A stretch of 64,000 nt of DNA. It comes from Alkalicoccus sp. (GTDB lineage Bacteria > Bacillota > Bacilli > Bacillales > Salisediminibacteriaceae). The notes below the pieces were generated by a model. The model saw only the letters and a program-made list of their open reading frames with translations, did not search any database and was not told the DNA's origin. Each line of letters begins with the position of its first letter. Position 1 is the first letter of the stretch. Made by a program: the position numbers and the translations under genes. The DNA lies in NCBI GenBank assembly GCA_007692495.1, contig REBZ01000106.1, forward strand, positions 142,449 to 206,448, read 5' to 3'. Positions 16,627 to 25,105 of the stretch are shown here, in pieces.

Positions 16627-18465
16627 ATGAGCGTACGAAACGATGTAAGAAACATTGCCATTATTGCCCACGTAGACCACGGTAAAACAACGCTGGTTGA
16701 TGAACTGCTAAAACAGTCAGGAACTTTCAGCGAACATGAACAAGTAGCAGAGCGCGCGATGGACAATAATGATATTGAAAAAGAACGCGGTATCACGATC
16801 CTCGCAAAAAATACAGCTGTAAAATATGAAGACAAGCGGATCAACATTCTCGATACTCCCGGCCACGCGGATTTCGGCGGCGAGGTTGAGCGTATTCTGA
16901 AAATGGTCGATGGCGTCCTACTTGTCGTTGATGCTTTTGAAGGCTGTATGCCGCAGACGCGTTTCGTATTGAAAAAAGCTCTGGAGCAGAAACTTACTCC
17001 AGTTGTTGTTGTTAATAAAATCGACCGCCCGATGGCCCGTCCTTCCGAAGTAGTGGATGAGGTGCTCGATCTCTTTATAGAGCTTGACGCAGATGAAGAT
17101 CAGCTGGATTTCCCGGTTGTTTATACGTCTGCAGTCAACGGAACAGCAAGTCTGAAAGACGACGTTCAGGATGACAATATGTCGGTTGTCTTCAAAACCG
17201 TAGTGGATAACGTCCCTGCTCCGGAAGACAACTCCACGGAACCGTTCCAGTTTCAGGTAACAATGCTTGATTACAACGACTACCTGGGCCGCATAGGAGT
17301 CGGACGGGTTTTCCGTGGCACAGTTAAAAAAGGCGACCAGGCGGTGCTTCTTAAAAGAGACGGTACCGAAAAAAGCTTCCGCATCACGAAAATGTTCGGC
17401 TTTTTCGGACTGAAAAAAGAAGAAATAAGCGAAGCGAAAGCCGGAGATCTGATTGCCCTTTCCGGCGTGGAAGACATCATGGTCGGAGATACTGTCTGCC
17501 CTCCGGATCACGCGGAGCCGATGGAGCACGTGCGTATTGATGAACCGACGCTGCAGATGACTTTTCTCGTTAATAACAGCCCGTTTGCAGGACGCGAAGG
17601 CGATCACGTGACAAGCCGGAAAATTGAAGCGCGCCTGCTGACGCAGGTGGAAACAGACGTCAGTCTGCGCGTGGAACCGACTTCTTCACCGGACGCGTGG
17701 ACTGTTTCCGGACGCGGGGAGCTCCACCTTTCCATTCTGATTGAAAACCTCCGCCGTGAAGGATTTGAGCTTCAAGTTTCCAAGCCTGAAGTAATCATCA
17801 AGGAAGTTGACGGCGTGCAGTGTGAACCTTTTGAAAGCGTACAGGTGGATGTACCCGAGGAGTACACCGGCTCTGTTATGGAATCACTCGGGGACCGTAA
17901 AGGCGAGATGATGAACATGATTAACAAAGGCGATGGACAGGTACGACTTGAGTTCCTCGTCCCTTCCCGCGGACTGATCGGTTATACGACAGAATTTATG
18001 TCCCAGACAAAAGGCTACGGCATACTAAACCATTCCTTCGACAGCTACCGCCCAAGAGCCCAGGGTCACGTCGGAGGCCGACGACAGGGTGTTCTCGTGT
18101 CTATGGAAACCGCCAAGGCTACTGGATACGGTATGCTTCAGGTGGAAGACCGCGGTACGCTCTTTGTAGAGCCGGGCACCGATATATATGAAGGAATGAT
18201 TGTCGGAGAGCATAACCGCGATAATGATCTCACCGTCAACATTACAAAAATGAAAGCTCAGACCAACATCCGCTCTGCAACAAAAGAGCAGACAGTTACT
18301 ATGAAGCGCCCGCGTGTTCTGACGCTGGAAGAAGCGCTCGAGTATCTTAATGACGATGAATATTGTGAAGTAACACCGGAATCCATTCGACTCCGTAAAA
18401 AAATTCTTGATAAAAGCATGCGCGAACGTGAAGAAAAGCGCCGCAAGCTGTCAGCTAAAAATTAA
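16627..18465 (+). CDS. typA: ribosome-associated GTPase TypA/BipA
   Basis: Translational GTPase of 612 residues that binds the ribosome and helps 50S maturation and growth under stress or cold. The G domain shows G1 AHVDHGKTT (residues 14-22), G2/switch I ERGITI, G3 DTPGHAD and G4 NKIDRP. These are followed by a domain-II beta-barrel ([23 protein letters not shown]), EF-G-like domains III/V, and the BipA-specific C-terminal domain ([12 protein letters not shown]...). Length and domain order are normal. A strong terminator follows closely, so it is monocistronic. Confidence 0.96.
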   Translation: MSVRNDVRNIAIIAHVDHGKTTLVDELLKQSGTFSEHEQVAERAMDNNDIEKERGITILAKNTAVKYEDKRINILDTPGHADFGGEVERILKMVDGVLLVVDAFEGCMPQTRFVLKKALEQKLTPVVVVNKIDRPMARPSEVVDEVLDLFIELDADEDQLDFPVVYTSAVNGTASLKDDVQDDNMSVVFKTVVDNVPAPEDNSTEPFQFQVTMLDYNDYLGRIGVGRVFRGTVKKGDQAVLLKRDGTEKSFRITKMFGFFGLKKEEISEAKAGDLIALSGVEDIMVGDTVCPPDHAEPMEHVRIDEPTLQMTFLVNNSPFAGREGDHVTSRKIEARLLTQVETDVSLRVEPTSSPDAWTVSGRGELHLSILIENLRREGFELQVSKPEVIIKEVDGVQCEPFESVQVDVPEEYTGSVMESLGDRKGEMMNMINKGDGQVRLEFLVPSRGLIGYTTEFMSQTKGYGILNHSFDSYRPRAQGHVGGRRQGVLVSMETAKATGYGMLQVEDRGTLFVEPGTDIYEGMIVGEHNRDNDLTVNITKMKAQTNIRSATKEQTVTMKRPRVLTLEEALEYLNDDEYCEVTPESIRLRKKILDKSMREREEKRRKLSAKN

Positions 18466-18478
18466 TCATACAAAAAAA

Positions 18479-18511
18479 CGCCGCCGGAGATTTCTCTCCC
18501 GGCGTTTTTTT
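18479..18511 (+). terminator. typA terminator
   Basis: CGCCG..GGAGA / TCTCC.GGCG stem with T7. The dyad extends outward (CATACAAAAAAA on the left, TTTTTTTGTATG on the right), so it can act in both directions. Confidence 0.85.
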
Positions 18512-18529
18512 GTATGAAATCTTCTTTAG

Positions 18530-18779
18530 TAATTGGCTACCTTGAAAATAAAGCAGATAACTAAGGGAGGGCCGGCTTCAGCTGATTTCTTCCGCCCGGC
18601 CTTGATCACTCAGGAGCCCCCCATGTCCACTACAGCTTACGGTAAAAAAGACAGAGCAGGATCTTCCGTCCACACAGGCTTCGTTCTTCCTGCTTGGGTG
18701 GAGGTTACATTACGATAAAAGGGCCTTTTCATCTATTATGGTGCAAGGATGTGGCATAAATGTCTCTGTTATAGTTCCG
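18530..18779 (-). repeat. dispersed repeat B, copy 1
   Basis: About 250 bp of non-coding sequence whose reverse complement closely matches 45168-45442. Shared blocks include AACAGAGACATTTAT, AATAGATGAAAAG, CTTTTATCGTAATG, GGACGGAAGATCCTGCTCTG and GGCGGAAGAAATCAGCTGAA. It begins (minus strand) with the AACAGAGACATT motif also found at the start of repeat A. It carries no ORF. Compared with copy 2 it lacks about 40 bp near GCCGGCC. Nature unknown: MITE-like or RNA-coding. Confidence 0.75.
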
Positions 18780-19140
18780 TGTTGTTATTGGAGTGCCTGC
18801 TTTTTTTTACTCTATGTCGAATATTGTTCATAAAAAAAGCAGAAGGACGTATCTTTCTTTCATGGTAGAAAAATTGAAGCGGAAACCGGTCCGATTGATA
18901 GATCCCACAGGAGGCAGCTGTCAGCCGGCGATCTCCTCCACAGCAGAGCTGAAGCGAAGTTTTCTACATTTATCAACCCTGGCCTTGGTTTTTAGGCCTG
19001 TGCTTTTCTGCTGGTCTGTCTACGCAGGTTCATTTGATGAAATGTCGGTAGACCGGCTTTTATTAAATGGAATTTATTTGGTTAATATGGTTTTATGGAA
19101 TGAGATGCTTATATTCCCCAAGTTTACGTAAGAGCCTAAA
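18780..19140. other. spacer between inverted repeat ends, no convincing gene
   Basis: The AACAGAGACATT motif flanks this segment in inverted orientation (end of repeat B on the left, start of repeat A on the right). A 112-codon plus-strand frame exists at 18793-19131, but it has no ribosome site and no family resemblance; I do not call it. Confidence 0.5.
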
Positions 19141-19368
19141 CTTTAACAGAGACATTGATGCAGTTAAAAACGGCACTATAAAAAAATGAAACCATCCAAC
19201 GCTGTGTAAAGAAGGCGGGGACACCCGGAGGATCAGCGCCGTTCGGGAATTAATTTTGGTGGCCTTTTCTACCGTCAAAATCAGCCGGGAACAAGCCCTC
19301 GGGCAAGCGTCACCGGGAGTGCAGCAGCGTTATGTCCTCTCATAAACGAGCTGTTTACAAGGCAGCTT
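19141..19368 (+). repeat. dispersed repeat A, copy 1 (structured element)
   Basis: About 228 bp repeated in the same orientation at 21835-22062. It opens with TTTAACAGAGACATTGATGC. Within it, 19198-19331 is bounded by AACGCTG and CAGCGTT, which can pair, and contains a central hairpin ATTTTGGTGG / CCGTCAAAAT enclosed by GTTC / GAAC. It ends 32 nt beyond the stop codon of the recombinase gene. No ORF. Confidence 0.75.
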
Positions 19369-19400
19369 AATAATTATACCGGACTGACCTTTTTTATTCT

Positions 19401-20111
19401 TCATAAACTGAATTCTTCCATCGCTGAGTCCGTTTCCTCCTCGAGCACACCTATATATTTAAGTGTCACGCTGTGCGAGGAATGATTAAAAAGCTGCTGA
19501 AGAAAGGAAGCGTCTCCGTATTTTTTATAAAAGTGATACCCAAAAGTTTTACGCAGCGTATGGGCACCAACTTTCTGCAGGCCGGCCTGTTCCGCAGCAG
19601 ATTTAAGTATTTTATTCGCCCGGTCCCTCTGAAGCGGTTTTTTTGTTTTACTGGAGGAAAATAAATATTCCTCATCTTCCATTGAAGCTGTATACGTAAA
19701 TATTCTGTTTCGAAGAGATTTATTGAGCGGTACCCTCGTTCCGTTTTTCTTTGTAAAAAGCTCTTTTTTTCCTCTGACATCACCTGCTGTTAATTGAAGC
19801 ATCTCCCCTAAAGCTAAGCCTGTATTTATTCCAAAATCAAATAATAATAAATCTCTCGGTGTATCATAGAGTATATTTTTCATTGATTTAATTTGATCAG
19901 CGCTTTTCAGAGGTTCTATCGGTCTCGGTCCCATCGCCAGCAGTGCCTGAAAGTTAGATTTTAATTTTTCAGGTCTTCTGCCTGTTTTTTTCAATTGAGC
20001 CAGTCTCGTAATCCTGGCTTCGATTTCATCTTTACCCAGTTTATTTTCAAGACGGCTGTATTCTTTTTCTGAAAGAAAAACGCCTTTATCTGCCTTCCTG
20101 ATCCTGCTCAT
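19401..20111 (-). CDS. tyrosine recombinase/integrase family protein lacking Arg-I
   Basis: Protein of 236 residues with a C-terminal tyrosine-recombinase domain and a short helical N-terminus. Visible catalytic-type residues: Lys121/122 in the beta-hairpin (FTKKNGTRVPL), His184-x-x-Arg187 (AHTLRK), His210 (FNHSS) and Tyr219 (LKYIGV). The first catalytic arginine, normally T-G-L-R-x-x-E, is replaced by Ala100 in TGLALGE. AGGGAGG precedes the ATG. The gene is driven by a good promoter flanked by half-sites of a 28-bp palindrome. It may be a recombination-defective relative or a DNA-binding regulator; excision or integration activity is doubtful. Confidence 0.8.
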   Translation of the reverse strand: MSRIRKADKGVFLSEKEYSRLENKLGKDEIEARITRLAQLKKTGRRPEKLKSNFQALLAMGPRPIEPLKSADQIKSMKNILYDTPRDLLLFDFGINTGLALGEMLQLTAGDVRGKKELFTKKNGTRVPLNKSLRNRIFTYTASMEDEEYLFSSSKTKKPLQRDRANKILKSAAEQAGLQKVGAHTLRKTFGYHFYKKYGDASFLQQLFNHSSHSVTLKYIGVLEEETDSAMEEFSL

Positions 20112-20149
20112 GGCTTACCCTCCCTAATAATACAAATCTCTCATTTAGT

Positions 20150-20178
20150 ATTATAATAATAAAATAAGAAGTAATCAA
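20150..20178 (-). promoter_or_regulatory. promoter of the recombinase-like gene
   Basis: Minus strand: -35 TTGATT (20173-20178), 17-bp spacer, -10 TATAAT (20150-20155). The -10 overlaps a TTAGTATTAT half-site at 20145-20154. Confidence 0.7.
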
Positions 20179-20187
20179 ATTTTCCTG

Positions 20188-20215
20188 ACAATACTAAATG
20201 AGTCCTTAGTATTGT
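20188..20215. promoter_or_regulatory. 28-bp palindromic site, recombinase core-like or operator
   Basis: Two perfect 10-bp inverted arms, ACAATACTAA (20188-20197) and TTAGTATTGT (20206-20215), around the 8-bp spacer ATGAGTCC. Arm and spacer lengths resemble Xer/tyrosine-recombinase core sites. A third half-site, TTAGTATTAT, is at 20145-20154, and a perfect 13-bp inverted repeat CTCATTTAGTATT / AATACTAAATGAG links 20140-20152 with 20190-20202. The site sits just upstream of the recombinase gene's -35. Confidence 0.65.
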
Positions 20216-20278
20216 TGTTTCTCTTTCGGTTTTGTTTTTCACTTCTTCAGGTAAAGACAAGCAGGAGGTGCTTTTATT

Positions 20279-20674
20279 GTGAAACATATTGTTTTATTTG
20301 ATGGTATCTGTAATTTTTGTGACTGGAGTGTGCAATTCATAATAAAAAGAGACCCGGAGGCTCATTTTACTTTTGCCTCCCTGCAGAGCCGTAAAGGAAC
20401 GGAACTGCGTGAAGCTTTTCAGGTTCCTCAAGCTCTCGACAGCGTCGTCTTTATACGTTCTGATGGACAGGTATTTACAGAGTCTGAGGCTGCGCTGCAA
20501 ATTTGCGGGAAACTCAGCGGCCCTATGAAGCTTTTACAGGCCTTTTATATCATCCCGAGGCCTGTAAGAGACATGCTCTATAGAACAGCTGCACGCAGCC
20601 GCTACCGTGTTTTCGGCAAAAAAGAAGCATGCCGTATTCCTTCAAAGGAAGAAGCGGCACGCTTTTTGGATTAA
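20279..20674 (+). CDS. yuxK: DCC-family thiol-disulfide oxidoreductase-like protein (DUF393)
   Basis: Protein of 131 residues of the DCC/DUF393 family, named for the N-terminal D-x-x-C-x-x-C motif, here LFDGICNFC at residues 6-14. The rest fits the family (VVFIRSDGQVFTESEAAL; RDMLYRTAARSRYRVFGK). Members are predicted thioredoxin-fold oxidoreductases with no assigned partner. The start is GTG, supported by AGGAGGTG 8 nt upstream. Its stop overlaps the stop of the convergent BtuF-like gene by 4 nt (TTAA). No signal peptide, so cytoplasmic. Confidence 0.82.
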   Translation: MKHIVLFDGICNFCDWSVQFIIKRDPEAHFTFASLQSRKGTELREAFQVPQALDSVVFIRSDGQVFTESEAALQICGKLSGPMKLLQAFYIIPRPVRDMLYRTAARSRYRVFGKKEACRIPSKEEAARFLD

Positions 20675-21489
20675 ATATTTAATATCCTGTCTTCCTTCCC
20701 GTCAGGTTCAGGAAAGATATCCGGATGAAGCAGATAAGCAGCTTCTGCGAGTCCGATAAGAAGCCTCGGAGACGGCCTGCAGTAATACGGTTCTTCGAGA
20801 ATATGAATCTGATCTTCTCTGACGGCTTTCATTTCTGACCAGCCCGGCCTTTTTCTTATTACTTTTGGATTCACTTTATTTTTCCTTACGCCGACCCAGG
20901 CTGCCAGAATATATTCAGGATTTCTATTCAGCACTTCTTCCCACGTGGTCTGTACGCTTGCCTGGTCAACGTCGCTAAAGATATTTACAGCTCCAGCGAG
21001 TTCTCCCATTTCTGTGAGCCAGTTCTTTTTCCCGGGGGTAAAGATCGGCTTTGGCCACCATTCCCAGTAGATTCGTTTTTTATATTCTACCTGGCTGGAA
21101 AGTCTGCGGTACTTAGCAATAAAAAGAAGAAAAGCTTCCTTTAGCTCCCTGCCTTTTTCCGGATTTCCCGCCTCCCGGCACATATTTTCGAGAATATTTC
21201 CGATATCAGATAAAGTTTCCGGGTTTTCCACAATGGTGTATGGAATGTTTCTTTCTTTCAGCTGTTCGATGTTTTTTTCCATTCCAGGAACGCTTAAGGA
21301 AGCGTACACGAGATCCGGTTTTAAATCCTCAAGTTTATTCATGTTGATGTCCAGGTCCGGCCCGAGCCGCGGCAGGTGCTGAATACTCTCAGGCCAGTCG
21401 GAAAAATCGTCCACTCCTGCTACGGAGTCAATCAACCCGGCATAAGCCAGCAGTTCAGTGTTGCTCGGACAAATGGAAACGATTTTCAT
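20671..21489 (-). CDS. BtuF-like cobalamin/iron-chelate binding protein without signal peptide
   Basis: Protein of 272 residues with the fold of periplasmic-binding proteins for vitamin B12 and iron chelates (MKIVSICPSNTELLAYAG start; GVDDFSDWPESI; KPDLVYAS; EEVLNRNPEYIL). Unlike transport lipoproteins it begins directly at the domain, with no signal peptide or lipobox, so it should stay in the cytoplasm. No permease or ATPase gene adjoins. Such free-standing cytosolic BtuF-like proteins are found in several bacilli; the ligand and function are unknown. Confidence 0.8.
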   Translation of the reverse strand: MKIVSICPSNTELLAYAGLIDSVAGVDDFSDWPESIQHLPRLGPDLDINMNKLEDLKPDLVYASLSVPGMEKNIEQLKERNIPYTIVENPETLSDIGNILENMCREAGNPEKGRELKEAFLLFIAKYRRLSSQVEYKKRIYWEWWPKPIFTPGKKNWLTEMGELAGAVNIFSDVDQASVQTTWEEVLNRNPEYILAAWVGVRKNKVNPKVIRKRPGWSEMKAVREDQIHILEEPYYCRPSPRLLIGLAEAAYLLHPDIFPEPDGKEDRILNI

Positions 21490-21779
21490 AATGCAGCCCC
21501 CTTATATTTTAGCTGTATAGAAATTCATAGTTCTTAGTAAGGAAAGGGAAACGTTTTTCAGCTGGTTAGTCTCAGCGGATTCTTCTATTGAAAAAGCCGG
21601 TAGAACAGCCTTGAATAGATGTAATCTGTTAATTTAATTTGGATTTATTGGAATATATACCTTTTTTCTCTAATTTCACGCAAGAGACAAATTCATTGCT
21701 GATTGCTGCAGATCTCCTTATATTACTGGCGTCCACCAGTTCACGCTTCGTTTTTCCATCTCTTCCATCCGGAAAGCTG

Positions 21780-22062
21780 AGAGCCTTCTCCGCGGCAGTT
21801 GAAAAGAGCCGCAGACCTGGATATCAGTACGTAGCTTTAACAGAGACATTGATGCGTTAAAACTGCACCATAAAAAAATGAAAATATCCAACGCTTTGTA
21901 ACGAAGGCGGGGACACCCGGAGGATCAGCGCGGTTCGGGACTCCAATTTTGGCGAACTTTTCTCCCGCCAAAATTAGTCGGGAACAAGCCCTCGGGTAAG
22001 CCTCGCCGAGAGTGCAGCAGCGTTGTGTTCATTTCATAAACGAGTTATTTTCAATGCAGCCT
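21780..22062 (+). repeat. dispersed repeat A, copy 2, with upstream module
   Basis: Positions 21835-22062 are a direct repeat of 19141-19368. The structured core 21890-22024 is closed by AACGCT / AGCGTT and has a perfect central hairpin AATTTTGGCG / CGCCAAAATT. The preceding 21780-21834 contains CCGCGGCAG...AAAGAGCCGCAG, a module also present at 58615-58686. The repeat abuts the stop codon of the downstream minus-strand exonuclease gene. The remaining 21490-21779 holds nothing I recognise. Confidence 0.75.
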
Positions 22063-22924
22063 ATATCTTAATCAGACCATACTCTCCAAGTATTTCCGGA
22101 CTGCGCCCACCTGCAGCAGGAAGCTCTGTATCTTTCTCAGCTATGCTGCGGACAGCTTCGATATTCGTTTCAATAGTAACAAGCTCTCTGCTTATCTTTA
22201 CTGATTCTTCACCATCTTCAAGTTTCTTTTTGTAACGCTTGAACAGCGGATCCAGTTCCGGAAGCTTTTTGTAAAGCTCTTCAATGGAACCGTACTGCTT
22301 GATCAGAGGGAGAGCAGATTTTTCGCCGACACCGGGGCATCCGGGAATGTTATCACTTGGATCGCCGAGCAGAGCTTTCACTTCTATCCATTGTGCAGGT
22401 GCAATCCCGTATTCCTGCCGGAAATCTTTTTCTGTAAAGTGATGTTCCTGCTTTTTCTTCATAAACAGCTGGTCTGTAGATTCAGACAGCAGTTGAAACA
22501 GGTCACGGTCATTACTGTATATATATGACCGGCCGCCTGTAAAATGAGTGCTGAATGTACCAATGATATCATCTGCTTCATACCCGTCCACCTGCAGCTG
22601 GTGAATCCCCAGTTCTTCCAGTATTTCCGATGCGAGGTGATACTGGTCAATCAGCGGTTCGGGCAGATCCTGCCTCTGGGCTTTGTAAAAAGCGTACTCC
22701 TGATTACGGAGTGTATCTTTTCTTTTACCGTCCCAGGCCACTGTCATATTCGTTGCTCCAAGCTTTTCTTCCAGCTGGTTCAGCTTGGCAAAAAAGACAC
22801 GTGCGGCGTTAATATATCTTCCCTTCTGATTTTTTGGAAGGTTTTCCGGGTCTTTTCCGTAGGCCGTGGCAAAATAGGCTCTGCTTAAAAGATTAAAACC
22901 GTCTATTAATACAAAATGTTTCAT
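22061..22924 (-). CDS. ypcP: 5'-3' exonuclease (PolA N-terminal-domain-like)
   Basis: Protein of 287 residues equivalent to the stand-alone 5' nuclease YpcP of bacilli, related to the N-terminal domain of DNA polymerase I. It removes 5' flaps and RNA primers. Metal-binding acidic residues are visible in LIDGFN (Asp8), VDGYEADDIIGT near 113-124, YSNDRDLFQL near 135-144 and GDPSDNIPG near 186-194, followed by a helix-hairpin-helix (GVGEKSALPLIKQYGS). Length is normal. No operon partner; its 3' end touches repeat A copy 2. Confidence 0.88.
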   Translation of the reverse strand: MKHFVLIDGFNLLSRAYFATAYGKDPENLPKNQKGRYINAARVFFAKLNQLEEKLGATNMTVAWDGKRKDTLRNQEYAFYKAQRQDLPEPLIDQYHLASEILEELGIHQLQVDGYEADDIIGTFSTHFTGGRSYIYSNDRDLFQLLSESTDQLFMKKKQEHHFTEKDFRQEYGIAPAQWIEVKALLGDPSDNIPGCPGVGEKSALPLIKQYGSIEELYKKLPELDPLFKRYKKKLEDGEESVKISRELVTIETNIEAVRSIAEKDTELPAAGGRSPEILGEYGLIKI

Positions 22925-23030
22925 ATCTATCCATCCTTTTTAATTAATCGGCAGACATTATGTTTTCCCAGCCTTCACTTATCCACCGTAATATTTTTAT
23001 GTAAACTAAATATCGTCCTGCGTAATTTAT

Positions 23031-23528
23031 TCAAAAGCTGTTTTTCTTCTGCAGCGGAGGATGTTTTACTAGATATTCTGGAAGCGGAGCAAGTGTATCT
23101 ACAGCAGATTGAAGATCCCGAAGAATATATCCTATCCCCCGGCAGTGGATCAACGGATAATTTACCGTTACTCCTGGAAAAACTTTTTCCAAAAAAGACC
23201 GGTATTTTTTCCCTGTAAGCACAGTAATCCTGTCATATTGCAGTAAGTTCTGTCTTATCACCTGAAGCCGGAGCTCCCGCACAGATATAATGCTTTTCCT
23301 GGAGGAATGAAAACTTAAGTCATAATTTTCTCCCACTTTATCCGTAAGTGCTAAAAATCCATGTTTTGCTGAAAGGATGCGTACGTCACTGCAGAACACA
23401 TCAGCATAAGTGCGACTTTTTCTATGGAGCGTTCCGGTATATGCGTTGCCGGCCGGAACCTCCTTTAATTCTGGGTGCTCATCCCAAATTTTCTTTCTGC
23501 CGCAGGGAACAATGCATAACGAATTCAA
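23031..23528 (-). CDS. DUF6884 domain protein
   Basis: Protein of 165 residues with the DUF6884 pattern: N-terminal LCIVPCGRKKIW (Pro-Cys-Gly-x-Lys), a Y-x-G segment NAYTGTL, VRILSAKHGFL near residue 54 and a glycine-rich C-terminal HCRGIGYILRDL. The function of the family is not established; the conserved Cys-Gly and SAKxGF motifs suggest a nucleotide- or base-related enzyme. No signal peptide. Single gene near repeat-rich sequence. Confidence 0.68.
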   Translation of the reverse strand: MNSLCIVPCGRKKIWDEHPELKEVPAGNAYTGTLHRKSRTYADVFCSDVRILSAKHGFLALTDKVGENYDLSFHSSRKSIISVRELRLQVIRQNLLQYDRITVLTGKKYRSFLEKVFPGVTVNYPLIHCRGIGYILRDLQSAVDTLAPLPEYLVKHPPLQKKNSF

Positions 23529-23833
23529 ATAGTATCCTCCTTTTTTTCTATCCTAACACATAATTTATTTTCAGCGGAACGATTGGTCACTTTTGACGCC
23601 CTCCCTTAATAAGCTGCCTCAAAACGGGAAAGATAAATCACCGTGTCATTTTCATAATTTCCCACACAATATAATTCCCGGATTGGTTTCAAAAGGCTAT
23701 TATGCGGGTTTATTAATAGTAATCAGACCTTCTCAGACTCTCCTTTCTTCCTGCCCCTCCCTCCAGGAAATTTTCCGCGTTTAATACTGCTGTTTTGTCT
23801 CCCCCTTCCTAAACTTAAAAAGGAGCGAGCATT
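23529..23833. other. intergenic region without recognised features
   Basis: Divergent spacer between the DUF6884 gene and the patatin gene. It contains the AAGGAGCG ribosome site for the latter; no clear promoter pair, hairpin or repeat was found. Confidence 0.4.
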
Positions 23834-25081
23834 ATGGAACAGTTTAAATTATCTTTTTCAGGTGGTGGTTTTCGGGCAGCCTTTTTTTGTCTCGGTGCTT
23901 ACCGCAGACTTGTGGAGCTTGGTGTTCATAAAAATATTAAATTGATCAGTTCTGTATCCGGGGGCAGTATTACAGCAGCAGTGATCATGATGGAACTTGC
24001 CGACAGGGATTTTAAAGATGTATCGGATTTTGATATCCGGGTAACGGAAAAACTCAAAGCTTTTGGCAAGAGTAATTTTCGTAACGTATTGCTGCGGCGG
24101 GCTGTCCGGCCGAATTTGGGTAACTTCCGTGCCGAATTACTGCGGGCCCGTAACAGCCGCCTGCTTCCTGAAATGCTCAATGAATATTTGTTTTACGGGA
24201 TGAAGCTGACAGAGCTTCCCGAATATCCGGTCTGGATCTGTAATGCTACCAATCTGCAGACACTTAAAAGAATTTCGTTCAGCAGAACAAAAATCTGCGA
24301 CGAAGTACTCGGAGACTGTCTAAATGTCTCCGGCCTGACCACTGCAGAAGCTGTAGCTGCCTCTTCTGCCTTTCCGGTTATGTTTGAACCGGTGCATCTT
24401 GACCTTAAAAACCGTCCATTCGATAAAACAGAAAAACAATATAAAAACTTCCACCTCACAGATGGAGGAGTTTACGATAACCTTGGTTCTGAGGAACTTT
24501 TGGATAGAGGCAGCCGTTACATGATTCTGGACGCCTCTGCCAGATTGAAACCGTGGGATACAGACAAACACCCCACCTGGCGGGAACGACAGTCCAGAAT
24601 TTTCAGTGTAAGTCTTGATCAGGTGGCTGAATTGAGAAAGAAACTTATAAGAAAAGACGACTCGAGAGGCGTTCAGCTTGTTAATGTGGAAACGATCCGC
24701 GAAAACGCAGCTTTTCAGGTAGAATATTGGGAAAGCCGCGGGCATATTCTGGATCTGCCGGTTTACCCGGAATTGTATACTGACATAGAAAAGATGCTAG
24801 CCGCTCTCCGCACAGACCTGGATACGTTCAGTGATATTGAAATGCGGACTTTAATGTGGGCAGGGGCTGTCCGTGCGGATCTCGGCATAAAAGTTCTTTT
24901 CAGCGCTGGCGAAATGCCTGCCACTAATAAAAGGTATGAGGTCCCGCTGATTGCTGATTACACGACGAAGGATCTCGAAGTGATTCGCTTCGCATTAAAA
25001 AACGGATGGAAACGCCGAAAACTTGCCGGTCTGTTCCAGACCGATCAGCGCAGAACAAGAAAGCTCAACAAAACGTCATAA
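23834..25081 (+). CDS. patatin-like phospholipase family protein
   Basis: Cytoplasmic protein of 415 residues with a patatin/RssA-type lipase domain. FSGGGFRAAFFCLGAYRRL at the N-terminus forms the oxyanion loop, SVSGGS near residue 40 holds the catalytic Ser, and DGGVYDNLG near residue 215 holds the catalytic Asp of the Ser-Asp dyad. The C-terminal ~130 residues have no recognised domain and end in a basic segment (KNGWKRRKLAGLFQTDQRRTRKL). AAGGAGCG precedes the ATG. No signal peptide. Patatin-like enzymes hydrolyse membrane lipids; some act in anti-phage systems, but no partner genes are present here. Confidence 0.82.
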   Translation: MEQFKLSFSGGGFRAAFFCLGAYRRLVELGVHKNIKLISSVSGGSITAAVIMMELADRDFKDVSDFDIRVTEKLKAFGKSNFRNVLLRRAVRPNLGNFRAELLRARNSRLLPEMLNEYLFYGMKLTELPEYPVWICNATNLQTLKRISFSRTKICDEVLGDCLNVSGLTTAEAVAASSAFPVMFEPVHLDLKNRPFDKTEKQYKNFHLTDGGVYDNLGSEELLDRGSRYMILDASARLKPWDTDKHPTWRERQSRIFSVSLDQVAELRKKLIRKDDSRGVQLVNVETIRENAAFQVEYWESRGHILDLPVYPELYTDIEKMLAALRTDLDTFSDIEMRTLMWAGAVRADLGIKVLFSAGEMPATNKRYEVPLIADYTTKDLEVIRFALKNGWKRRKLAGLFQTDQRRTRKLNKTS

Positions 25082-25105
25082 AAGCCCTGCTGATCGAAAC
25101 TTCAC

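Noticed and set aside
16918..17607. 229-codon minus-strand open frame inside typA
   Set aside because: Lies wholly opposite a highly conserved GTPase gene, has no ribosome site and gives an atypical Phe/Arg/His-rich translation; a shadow frame.
18793..19131. 112-codon plus-strand frame between the repeats
   Set aside because: No ribosome site, no recognisable domain, sits between inverted repeat ends.
18512..22062. Remnant prophage or integrative element around the recombinase gene
   Set aside because: Apart from the recombinase-like gene there are no phage, conjugation or excisionase genes and no flanking attachment-site duplication that I could find.
21835..22062. tRNA or known small RNA in the repeat A region
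   Set aside because: No cloverleaf or CCA end and no match to an RNA family I know; kept as an unnamed structured element.
23834..25081. Patatin-like gene as the effector of an anti-phage (CBASS-like) system
   Set aside because: No cyclase, sensor or accessory gene is adjacent; the neighbours are a DUF6884 gene and ilvE.
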